Shown: positions 1 through 5,620, counted from the stretch's first letter. The stretch is 5,620 bases of DNA from Chloroflexota bacterium (GCA_016213125.1 JACRBR010000304.1:1-5620); one strand, 5' to 3'. A program made the numbers and translations. The notes: a model not told the origin generated them from the letters alone.

Positions 1-734
1 ATCTCGGCGTCCAGGTGTCCGCCGGGGGCCATGTGCCGCGGCCCCTGGCCAAGCAGTCGCTCGATCATCTCCGTGCCCCGCGCCCCAGCGACAAGCGCCT
101 CTTTCGGCTCCCACTGCCGGATCTCCGGCGCCAGCGACGGCCAGTCGTCTTCGCGGACATATGGCAGGTTGGCGACCACCAGGTCGAACTCCCCCAGGCC
201 GTCCAGGAGGTCGCCGGGGCGGCATTCGACGCGATCGGCAACGCCGTGCCGGTCGGCGTTGTGGCGAGCGAGCGCTAGCGCCTGCCCGGAGGCGTCAACG
301 GCGAGCACGCGCGAGGCCTGCGCGCCGGCGGCGATGGCGACAGCTATCGCTCCCGTACCCGTCCCCACGTCCACGATGCGGATGTTGGGTCCGCGCCGCT
401 GGATTTCGCCGAGGGCGATCTCGACGAGCAGTTCCGTCTCGGGCCGAGGGATCAGCGCGCCGGGCGCGCAGATCATGTCGAGCCCGAAGAACTCCCGGTG
501 GGCGGTGATGTAGGCAAGAGGCTCGCGGGCCAGCCGGCGCGACAGCACGTCATCGAAGGACTTGATTTCGCCAGCGGAAAGCGGCTCCTGCAGGCGGGCG
601 AGGAGGCGCGTGCGGTCGATGCGCACGACATGGGCGAGCAGCACCTCGGCCTCGAGGAGCGCATCATCGATGCCGGCCGCGCTGAGGCACGCAGCCGCGC
701 GGGCGATCGTCTGCGCGACGGTGGGCGAAGTCAA
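1..734 (-). CDS. prmC: Release factor glutamine methyltransferase PrmC (HemK), C-terminus cut by window edge
   Basis: PrmC is a cytosolic, SAM-dependent enzyme that N5-methylates the glutamine of the GGQ motif in release factors RF1 and RF2. Read from a TTG at 734, 244 residues are visible. An N-terminal helical domain (about 1-80) binds the release factor. RPETE (97-101) precedes the Rossmann methyltransferase fold, with SAM-binding DVGTGTGAI at 122-130, the catalytic motif as NLPY at 189-192 (usually NPPY), and WEPKEAL at 208-214. The last residues, GGHLDAE, match the conserved GGxLxxE near the C-terminus, so about 40 residues of a usual 280 lie beyond the edge. I chose TTG 734 because no ATG or GTG lies nearby in frame, it gives a normal N-terminus, and it overlaps the upstream stop (TTGA), suggesting translational coupling. 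No Shine-Dalgarno is seen. Adjacency to prfA supports the call. Confidence 0.95.
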   Translation of the reverse strand, partial: MTSPTVAQTIARAAACLSAAGIDDALLEAEVLLAHVVRIDRTRLLARLQEPLSAGEIKSFDDVLSRRLAREPLAYITAHREFFGLDMICAPGALIPRPETELLVEIALGEIQRRGPNIRIVDVGTGTGAIAVAIAAGAQASRVLAVDASGQALALARHNADRHGVADRVECRPGDLLDGLGEFDLVVANLPYVREDDWPSLAPEIRQWEPKEALVAGARGTEMIERLLGQGPRHMAPGGHLDAE

Positions 735-1006
735 TGGCGGGGCGGCGTCGGCGGGCGGCCACTGGCAACGAGCGCGGCCTCGCGTATGTCTTTGGGATCG
801 GGGAAGCCGCCCTGCTGCTTGTAGTCCCACAACACCTCGCCATCGAAGCGCACGACGAAGGCCCCGCCGGACGACGGCATCAGCACGATCTCATCGGCCA
901 GGTCGGGGCGCTGGTCGTACAGCTCCCGGGCCAGAAAGAAGGCGCGCCCGCCGAACCGGCAGACCTGGCAGAACTCGATCTCGAGGCGGTGCTTCGTGTC
1001 GGCCAT
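731..1006 (-). CDS. Rdx/SelW-family thioredoxin-like protein with CxxC
   Basis: A 91-residue protein resembling the Rdx family (selenoproteins W/T/H and their cysteine homologues), which have a small thioredoxin-like fold and a presumed thiol redox role; bacterial members are largely uncharacterised. Seen in the sequence: a beta strand leading into CQVC at 13-16 (both cysteine codons are TGC, so this is a cysteine form, not CxxU), RAFFLARELY at 21-30, the family-typical GGAFVV at 47-52, and GGFPD at 66-70. There is no signal peptide or membrane segment, so it should be cytosolic. The ATG at 1006 has the best ribosome binding site in the window (GAGGA about 7 nt upstream). It starts 10 nt after prfA and its TGA overlaps the prmC start, so the three genes look like one operon. 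The last ten residues (GRPPTPPRH) are probably a disordered tail. The partner or substrate is unknown. Confidence 0.85.
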   Translation of the reverse strand: MADTKHRLEIEFCQVCRFGGRAFFLARELYDQRPDLADEIVLMPSSGGAFVVRFDGEVLWDYKQQGGFPDPKDIREAALVASGRPPTPPRH

Positions 1007-1011
1007 GATCG

Positions 1012-1018
1012 TTTCCTC
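1012..1018 (-). promoter_or_regulatory. Shine-Dalgarno site of the Rdx-family gene
   Basis: Reading leftward, GAGGAAA precedes the ATG at 1006, with about 7 nt between AGGA and the start. Its first bases overlap the TGA stop of prfA (1017-1019), so ribosomes ending prfA translation sit on this site. It is the clearest ribosome binding site in the window and fixes the start of the 91-residue protein. Confidence 0.75.
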
Positions 1019-2099
1019 AGACGGCGGCCGCGCCGCCCGCGCTCTCGCCCAGCTGCTTCGCCTCGGCGTCCGCGGCCACGGCGTCGATCACGGCATCGAT
1101 CTCGCCGTCCATGATGCGTGGGAGGTTGTGCACGGTCAGGCCGATGCGGTGGTCGGTCAGCCGGTCCTGCGGGAAGTTGTACGTGCGGATCTTCTCGGAG
1201 CGCTCGGCGCTGCCGACCTGCTGCTTCCGCGCACCGGCAATCTCTTCCGCCTGCGCGCTCATCCTCTGATCGAGCAGGCGCGCGCGGAGGACGGCCATGG
1301 CCTTCGTGCGGTTCTTGAGCTGCGAGCGCTCGTCCTGACAGACGACGACGATGCCCGTGGGCAGGTGCGTCAGCCTGACGGCGGTGGCGACCTTGTTCAC
1401 GTTCTGGCCGCCCGCGCCGCCGGAATGGAAGATGTCGATGCGTAGCTCCGACTCGTTCACCTGGATATCCACCTCCTCCGCCTCGGGAAGGACGGCGACG
1501 GTGGCCGTGGAGGTGTGGATGCGCCCCTGCGCCTCGGTCGCGGGCACGCGCTGCACGCGGTGGACGCCGCTCTCGTACTTCAGACGCGAGTACGCGCCCT
1601 TGCCGTGAACCTCGAAGATAATCTCCTTCAGGCCGCCGATGCCGATCTCGTTCGCCGAGACCACCTCGGTCGTCCAGCCGTGGCGGTCGGCGTAGCGGGA
1701 GTACATGCGGTAGAGGTTCGCGGCGAACAGCGCGGCCTCATCGCCCCCGGTGCCGGCACGAATCTCGACGATGACGTCCCGGTCGTCGCGCGGGTCCTTC
1801 GGCCGCAGGGCGCGCTTCAGGCGCTCCTCGAGGTCAGCATGTCGGGCGGCGAGGCGCTCGGCCTCATCGCGGGCGAGGGCCGCCATCTCTGCGTCGGCGT
1901 CCGTGAGCATCGCGCGCGCTTCCTCGAGCGCCTTCGACGTCTCACGCCACTCGCGGTACAGCGTGACGACCTCCTGGATGGAGGCGCGTTCCTTGGCCAG
2001 GCTCTGCAGCTTCTCGTAGTCGCCGACGATCTCGGGCTGCGCCATCTCGGCGGTCAGCTCGTCGAAGCGCTGGTCAAGTGATTCAAGGCGGTCGAACAT
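1017..2099 (-). CDS. prfA: Peptide chain release factor 1 (RF1)
   Basis: RF1 recognises UAA and UAG stop codons in the ribosomal A site and triggers peptidyl-tRNA hydrolysis. The 360 residues match the normal family length. The N-terminal helical/coiled domain covers about 1-105, followed by AGTGGDEAALF at 115-125. The stop-codon tripeptide is PAT at 186-188 (within RVPATEAQGRIHTS), the RF1 type rather than the SPF of RF2. The catalytic GGQ is at 230-232 in SGGAGGQNVNK, and its Gln232 is the expected PrmC substrate. A C-terminal domain with YNFPQDRLTDHRIG (307-320) completes the protein. The ATG at 2099 gives the usual MFDRLE-type start, but no Shine-Dalgarno lies at normal spacing. The only G-rich stretch (GGGGG) is about 18 nt upstream, inside a hairpin arm. 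Downstream it is tightly linked to the Rdx gene and prmC. Confidence 0.98.
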   Translation of the reverse strand: MFDRLESLDQRFDELTAEMAQPEIVGDYEKLQSLAKERASIQEVVTLYREWRETSKALEEARAMLTDADAEMAALARDEAERLAARHADLEERLKRALRPKDPRDDRDVIVEIRAGTGGDEAALFAANLYRMYSRYADRHGWTTEVVSANEIGIGGLKEIIFEVHGKGAYSRLKYESGVHRVQRVPATEAQGRIHTSTATVAVLPEAEEVDIQVNESELRIDIFHSGGAGGQNVNKVATAVRLTHLPTGIVVVCQDERSQLKNRTKAMAVLRARLLDQRMSAQAEEIAGARKQQVGSAERSEKIRTYNFPQDRLTDHRIGLTVHNLPRIMDGEIDAVIDAVAADAEAKQLGESAGGAAAV

Positions 2100-2113
2100 G
2101 GGCTACACACGCG

Positions 2114-2140
2114 GAAACCCCCTGTCTGGGAGGGGGTTTC
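2114..2140 (-). terminator. Perfect 10-bp hairpin between the GNAT gene and prfA (terminator or attenuator)
   Basis: Arms GAAACCCCCT (2114-2123) and AGGGGGTTTC (2131-2140) are perfectly complementary around a 7-nt loop. Leftward the hairpin ends in GGGGGTTTC followed by CGCG, a short T run. Rightward the tail TTTCTATCCTCTT is more T-rich, but no rightward gene ends here. The likeliest role is a Rho-independent terminator for the hisS-GNAT transcript. It ends only 14 nt before the prfA ATG, leaving no room for a promoter after it, so any prfA promoter must lie upstream of or across the hairpin and prfA mRNA may carry it in its 5' leader. Confidence 0.6.
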
Positions 2141-2181
2141 TATCCTCTTGTGCTGCATGGTAGCACTTCGCGGACGGGGGC

Positions 2182-2697
2182 TCAGTTGCTCTCTGGCGCC
2201 GTGTCCGCCCGCCGCGCCGCGGCCTCGGACTGCATGTCCGCGTACACGCCGGGCGAGCTGCCCTCGATGACGGTCGCGCCGCAGATCCTGCTGTAGAACG
2301 CGGCCGGCCCGACCCACCCGATGATGGCGTAGCCGTATCCCATCTCCCGCATGCTCTCGAGGCAGCGAAACAGGAGGACCGCGCCGGCGCCGCTGCCCCG
2401 CAGATCTTCGCGCACGCCGGTCGGGCCGAAGTAGTTGCGGCGCGAGCACTCGTACACGGCGAAGCCAGCGGTCCGGCCGTCCTTCACGGCGACGAAGCCG
2501 GTGACGGGATGGCCGCCGTTGAACGCGAAGTCCGCCTCCGTCGCCCAGCCTTCCGTGAAGTGCTGCGCGATGAACGAACGGAGGGCTACGCGATCCCACG
2601 CCTCCATGCGGCGCACGGTGATGCCGGCCTCCGCGATGCGGCGATCATATGGCGACGAGTCGGGCAGGTCGTAGAGGCGCACGAGCATGTCGGGCAT
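2182..2697 (-). CDS. GNAT-family N-acetyltransferase
   Basis: Probable cytosolic acetyl-CoA-dependent acyltransferase of unknown substrate, 171 residues from the ATG at 2697. Seen: a beta-hairpin with VTGFVAVKDGRTAGFAVYE (65-83), then YFGPTGVREDLRG (89-101) leading into the acetyl-CoA pyrophosphate loop R-G-S-G-A-G (100-105, fitting R-x-x-G-x-G). A long helix follows (about 106-120), then GYAIIGWVGPAAFYSRICGATVI (122-144), the usual late GNAT region with FY-x-R and GA before the last strand. The open frame extends back to 2841, but that part overlaps hisS in another frame, so ATG 2697, 37 nt after the hisS stop, is preferred. ATG 2688 (three codons further in) is an alternative; neither has a clear ribosome binding site. 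It may be co-transcribed with hisS. The GNAT fold is clear, but the substrate cannot be told from sequence. Confidence 0.88.
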   Translation of the reverse strand: MPDMLVRLYDLPDSSPYDRRIAEAGITVRRMEAWDRVALRSFIAQHFTEGWATEADFAFNGGHPVTGFVAVKDGRTAGFAVYECSRRNYFGPTGVREDLRGSGAGAVLLFRCLESMREMGYGYAIIGWVGPAAFYSRICGATVIEGSSPGVYADMQSEAAARRADTAPESN

Positions 2698-2734
2698 GCC
2701 GGAAGGATAGCGGCCGGCCGACCTGACGCGTGCT

Positions 2735-4018
2735 TCAGGGGCGGACGATGTCCGCGACGTCCTCCACCGCGACGCTGCGCTCTGTGTGGTCGAGCATCGC
2801 GCGCAGCGTGACCTCGCCGGACTCCAGCTCCTTCCGGCCAATGATGGCCACGTACGACGCGCGCTTCTGGTCCGCGTGCCGCAGCAGCGTCTTCAGGCTT
2901 CGCCCGGGGCTGCCGACCACCGCCTGCAGCCCTTCCGACCGCACGCGATCGGCCAGGCGCAGCGCCAGCGGCGCCGCCTCCGCGGCCACGAGCGCGATGA
3001 ACAACGCCGGATCGGGATCCGCCGGGACAGCGGCCTCCTGGCGCTTGAGGTTCAGGATCAGGCGCTCGAACCCGGACCCGAAGCCGACGCCCGGCGTGGG
3101 CGGCCCGCCTAACAACTCCACCAGGCCGTCGTAGCGGCCGCCGCTGCCCATGCTGCTCTGCGCGCCCTCCACCGCCGGATGGAACTCGAACACTGTGCGG
3201 GTGTAGTAGTCCAGCCCGCGCACGAGGTGTTCGTCGATGACGTACGAGATATCGAGCGCCGCCAGGCAGTCGCGCAGGCGCTGGAAGTGGTCGCGGCAGT
3301 CCTGGCAGAGGTAGTCGTGCAGTCGCGGCGCACCCGCGATCGCGGGCTGGCATCGCTCCTCTTTGCAGTCCAGCAGGCGCAGGGGGTTCTTCTCAAAGCG
3401 GCCACGGCAGTCCTCGCACACCTGCGGGAGGAGCGGCCTGTAGTACGAGCGGAGGGCTTCGATGTACGCGGGGCGGCAGGCCGGATCCCCGATCGTGTTC
3501 AGCTTGATGGTGTAGTCCCGGAGCCCCAGCTCCATGAAGAACGTCCGAAGGATGTCGATCACCTCGGCATCGAGCAGCGCGTCCGCATCGCCGACCGCCT
3601 CGACGCCGAGCTGGGTGTGCTGCCGGTACCGCCCCGCCTGGGGCCGGTCGTAGCGGAAGTTCTGGGCGATGTAGTAGAGCCGAGTTGGTTGGGGCAGGCT
3701 GGACATCCCGTGCTCGATGTACGCCCGCATGACGTTCGCGGTACCCTCGGGCCGGAGGGCCAGGCGGTCGCCGCCCCGGTCCTCGAAGAGGTACACCTCC
3801 TTCTCTACGATGTCGGTGCCCGCGCCTGACGTACGAAGAAACACGCCGGCGTGCTCGAAGACAGGCGTGTCGATGCGGCGATAGCCAAAGGCCTCGCAGA
3901 CGCGCTCGGCGGTGTCGCGGACGAACCGCCAGTACGGCCAATCGTCGGGAAGGACGTCTGCGGTACCGCGGGGAGCGGCGAATTTCTGCGGCTTCTGTGC
4001 CGATTCTGAGTCTGTCAT
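2735..4018 (-). CDS. hisS: Histidyl-tRNA synthetase (class II)
   Basis: Joins histidine to tRNA-His using ATP, in the cytosol as a dimer. From the ATG at 4018 it has 427 residues, the normal bacterial length. Seen: PRGTADVLPDDW near the N-terminus (16-27), LALRPEGTANVMRAY (motif 2 approach, 86-100), motif 2 RLYYIAQNFRYDRPQAGRYRQ (113-133), QLGVEAVG (136-143), the HisRS-specific LVRGLDYYTRTVFEF (265-279), motif 3 GSGGRYDGLVELLGG with GVGFGSGFERL (291-320), and a C-terminal anticodon-binding domain (about 336-427). Residues 201-251 are cysteine-rich. An in-frame ATG at 4045 would add nine residues (MRGLISCRP) that do not resemble the usual start, so 4018 is preferred, though neither start has a Shine-Dalgarno. 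It is divergent from the Rel gene and precedes the GNAT gene. Confidence 0.97.
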   Translation of the reverse strand: MTDSESAQKPQKFAAPRGTADVLPDDWPYWRFVRDTAERVCEAFGYRRIDTPVFEHAGVFLRTSGAGTDIVEKEVYLFEDRGGDRLALRPEGTANVMRAYIEHGMSSLPQPTRLYYIAQNFRYDRPQAGRYRQHTQLGVEAVGDADALLDAEVIDILRTFFMELGLRDYTIKLNTIGDPACRPAYIEALRSYYRPLLPQVCEDCRGRFEKNPLRLLDCKEERCQPAIAGAPRLHDYLCQDCRDHFQRLRDCLAALDISYVIDEHLVRGLDYYTRTVFEFHPAVEGAQSSMGSGGRYDGLVELLGGPPTPGVGFGSGFERLILNLKRQEAAVPADPDPALFIALVAAEAAPLALRLADRVRSEGLQAVVGSPGRSLKTLLRHADQKRASYVAIIGRKELESGEVTLRAMLDHTERSVAVEDVADIVRP

Positions 4019-4169
4019 TGGGCGGCAGGATATCAAGCCGCGCATCTTGACAGGCGAACTAGAATGCAGGCGGCGGGCACTTCATCATCGACCGCGGCTG
4101 CGGATGCTGGCCTAGGCGCCGATCCCCCCGATCGTGGCAGGTGGGGCCCGAACCGATACGCTGGTAGCG
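4019..4169. promoter_or_regulatory. Divergent intergenic region between hisS and the Rel gene
   Basis: Both genes start outward from this roughly 150-nt stretch, so it should hold their promoters unless relA has one further in. I see a TTGACA at 4047-4052 and a TAGAAT at 4060-4065 on the plus strand, but they are only 7 nt apart, so they are not a normal -35/-10 pair. A small dyad, CGATC/GATCG around five C residues (4120-4134), and the palindrome GCCTAGGC (4110-4117) lie nearer the Rel start. There is no T-box-like or other RNA leader that I can recognise. The promoter function is inferred from gene orientation only. Confidence 0.45.
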
Positions 4170-5620
4170 ATGACCGTAGAAGCCGTACGAACGACACCTT
4201 CGGATACGCCGGCCGCGCAGCCGAGCGGGCAGCACCTGTTCGACGTGTGCGCGGCCTACCTGCCGCCCGAGAGCGTCGCCCTCATCCGGAAGGCGTTCGA
4301 GTTCGCCTCCGAGGCCCACAAGACCCAGAAGCGCCTCACAGGCGACCCCTATATCGTCCACCCCCTGGACGCCGCCCTGACGGTCGCGGCCATCCAGATG
4401 GATCCCCCCACCATCGCGGCCGCTCTGCTTCACGATGTGCAGGAGGACTGTGGCGTCCCCAACGAGGAGCTGGCGAAGCAGTTCGGTCCGGAAGTGGCAA
4501 AGCTGGTCGACGGCGCCACCAAGCTCGAGCGCATCCCGTGGCTGGCGCCCGGGGAGCGGCCGGGCGACCAGGCGATCCAGGCGGAGAGCCTGCGGAAGAT
4601 GTTCATGGCCATGGCCGAGGACATCCGCGTGGTCATCATCAAGCTGGCCGACCGCCTGCACAACATGCGGACGCTGGACGCCAAGCCGCCCGAGAAGCGC
4701 CTGCGGACCGCGCATGAGACGATGGAGATCTACGCCCCGCTGGCGAACCGGCTGGGCATCTGGCAACTCAAATGGGAGCTGGAGGACCTGTCGTTTCGCT
4801 ACCTGGACCCCGAACGCTACAAGCAGATCGCCAAGCTCCTGCAGACCAAGCGCGGGTCGCGTGAGCGGTATGTCTCGCAGGTCGAGCGCATTCTCAACGA
4901 AGAGCTGGCCCGCAACGGCATCGAGGCCGAGGTGAAGGGGCGCGCCAAGCACATCTACTCGATCGCGCAGAAGGCCGACCGCTACGCCGCCGAGCACAAG
5001 GGCTTCGACGAGATCTACGATCTGCTGGCGCTGCGCGTGATCGTGACCACGGTGGGCGACTGCTACAACGCCCTGGGCGTCGTGCACGGTCTCTGGCATC
5101 CCATCCCCGGCCAGTTCGACGACTACATCGCGAGCCCGAAGGAGAGCCTGTACCAGTCGCTGCACACCACGGTGATGGCGCTGGGTGCGCGGCCGCTGGA
5201 GGTGCAGATCCGCACGCTGGAGATGCACCAGCTGGCCGAGTACGGCGTGGCCGCGCACTGGCGCTACAAGGAGGGCGGGCCCACCAACACGGACCAGCAG
5301 TACACCGAGCGCATGTCGTGGCTGCGCCAGCTCCTGGAGTGGCAGCGCGATATGTCGCAGGCAGAGGAGTTCGTCGAGTCCGTGAAGGCAGACCTCTTCC
5401 GCGACCAGGTGTTCGTGTACACGCCCAAGGGCGAAATCAAGGAGATGCCGGCCGGCGCGACGCCGATCGACTTCGCGTACCGCGTGCACACCCAGCTTGG
5501 CCACCGCACGATCGGTGCGAAAGCCAACGGCCGGCTGGTGCCGCTGAACTACCAGCTGCAGAACGGCGACGTGATCGAGATCCTGGCGTCGAAGGCCTCG
5601 CGTGGGCCGACGCGCGACTG
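4170..5620 (+). CDS. rel: Bifunctional (p)ppGpp synthetase/hydrolase (RelA/SpoT family), C-terminus cut by window edge
   Basis: Makes (p)ppGpp from ATP and GDP/GTP on starved ribosomes and hydrolyses it otherwise. 483 codons are visible with no stop. Hydrolase HD domain about 45-200: VHP (His64), LHDVQED (His88-Asp89, Glu92-Asp93) and ADRLHNMRTL (Asp161, Asn165) keep the metal and catalytic residues, so hydrolysis looks intact. Synthetase domain about 240-370: GRAKHIYS (257-264), FDEIYDLLALRV (279-290), QFDDYIA (315-321), YQSLHTTV (328-335), LEVQIRT with Glu344, and AEYGVAAHWRYKEG (356-369). TGS domain about 411-475 (DQVFVYTPKGEIKEMPAGATP onward). The zinc-finger/helical and ACT parts lie past the edge; family length is about 720-750. 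ATG 4170 is chosen for the natural N-terminus; GTG 4134 is an in-frame alternative. The ribosome binding site is weak. The QFDD signature is unlike the RXKD usual in bifunctional Rel. Confidence 0.97.
   Translation, partial: MTVEAVRTTPSDTPAAQPSGQHLFDVCAAYLPPESVALIRKAFEFASEAHKTQKRLTGDPYIVHPLDAALTVAAIQMDPPTIAAALLHDVQEDCGVPNEELAKQFGPEVAKLVDGATKLERIPWLAPGERPGDQAIQAESLRKMFMAMAEDIRVVIIKLADRLHNMRTLDAKPPEKRLRTAHETMEIYAPLANRLGIWQLKWELEDLSFRYLDPERYKQIAKLLQTKRGSRERYVSQVERILNEELARNGIEAEVKGRAKHIYSIAQKADRYAAEHKGFDEIYDLLALRVIVTTVGDCYNALGVVHGLWHPIPGQFDDYIASPKESLYQSLHTTVMALGARPLEVQIRTLEMHQLAEYGVAAHWRYKEGGPTNTDQQYTERMSWLRQLLEWQRDMSQAEEFVESVKADLFRDQVFVYTPKGEIKEMPAGATPIDFAYRVHTQLGHRTIGAKANGRLVPLNYQLQNGDVIEILASKASRGPTRD

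Noticed and set aside
959..970. Possible selenocysteine (CxxU) in the Rdx-family protein
   Set aside because: Both positions of CQVC are encoded by TGC. The only TGA is the normal stop at 731-733, so no Sec recoding is needed.
2054..2158. 34-codon leftward ORF (MQHKRIETPSQTGG start) spanning the hairpin and overlapping the prfA start
   Set aside because: It was considered as an attenuator leader peptide. It has no ribosome binding site and no run of regulatory codons, and it is open mainly because of base composition. It is not supported as a gene.
2711..2720. CGGCCGGCCG palindrome between hisS and the GNAT gene
   Set aside because: It is a perfect 10-nt palindrome, but such GC-only palindromes are expected often at this base composition. 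There is no loop for a hairpin and no T run.
2697..2841. N-terminal extension of the GNAT frame back to 2841
   Set aside because: It would overlap the conserved anticodon-binding end of hisS by about 100 nt, and its residues (Arg/Ser/Ala-rich) do not look like a GNAT N-terminus.
4047..4065. TTGACA and TAGAAT as a sigma-70 promoter for the Rel gene
   Set aside because: The hexamers are separated by only 7 nt instead of about 17, and neither has a partner at the right distance.
4064..4717. 217-codon plus-strand frame with a start just upstream of the Rel ATG
   Set aside because: It runs out of frame through the Rel coding sequence and gives an Arg/Pro/Gly-rich shadow product.
4059..5504. 481-codon minus-strand open frame opposite the Rel gene
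   Set aside because: It lies wholly antisense to a clearly conserved Rel protein. Its low-complexity L/V/H/R/G-rich product looks like a high-GC shadow frame and has no recognisable domain.

Overview
The window is a compact, visibly GC-rich bacterial chromosome segment made of housekeeping genes for translation and the stringent response. Codon third positions are mostly G or C. I see no mobile element, CRISPR array, rRNA or tRNA gene. The overall look, the Rel sequence motifs (QFDD, then PKESLYQSLHT) and the NLPY form of the PrmC motif remind me of Chloroflexota. That assignment is an inference from motif memory and should be treated as moderate to low confidence.

Layout: two gene sets diverge from an intergenic region at about 4019-4169. 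Leftward (minus strand), in transcription order, come hisS (histidyl-tRNA synthetase), a small GNAT acetyltransferase, a 10-bp perfect hairpin, prfA (peptide chain release factor 1), a 91-residue Rdx/SelW-like CxxC protein, and prmC (glutamine methyltransferase of release factors), which runs off the left edge. Rightward (plus strand) is a long bifunctional RelA/SpoT-type (p)ppGpp synthetase/hydrolase that runs off the right edge before its stop codon.

How they fit together: HisRS charges tRNA-His. RF1 terminates translation at UAA/UAG, and PrmC methylates the GGQ glutamine of RF1. Rel senses stalled, uncharged-tRNA ribosomes and makes or degrades (p)ppGpp. prfA-Rdx-prmC are tightly packed (10-nt gap, then a TTGA stop/start overlap) and look co-transcribed. 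The hairpin between the GNAT gene and prfA divides the leftward genes into hisS-GNAT and prfA-Rdx-prmC, unless it acts as an attenuator.

I do not see a wholly new system here. The points most worth a second look are the unusual QFDD signature in an otherwise hydrolase-intact Rel, the hairpin immediately in front of prfA, and the thioredoxin-like Rdx gene inserted into the conserved prfA-prmC pair.
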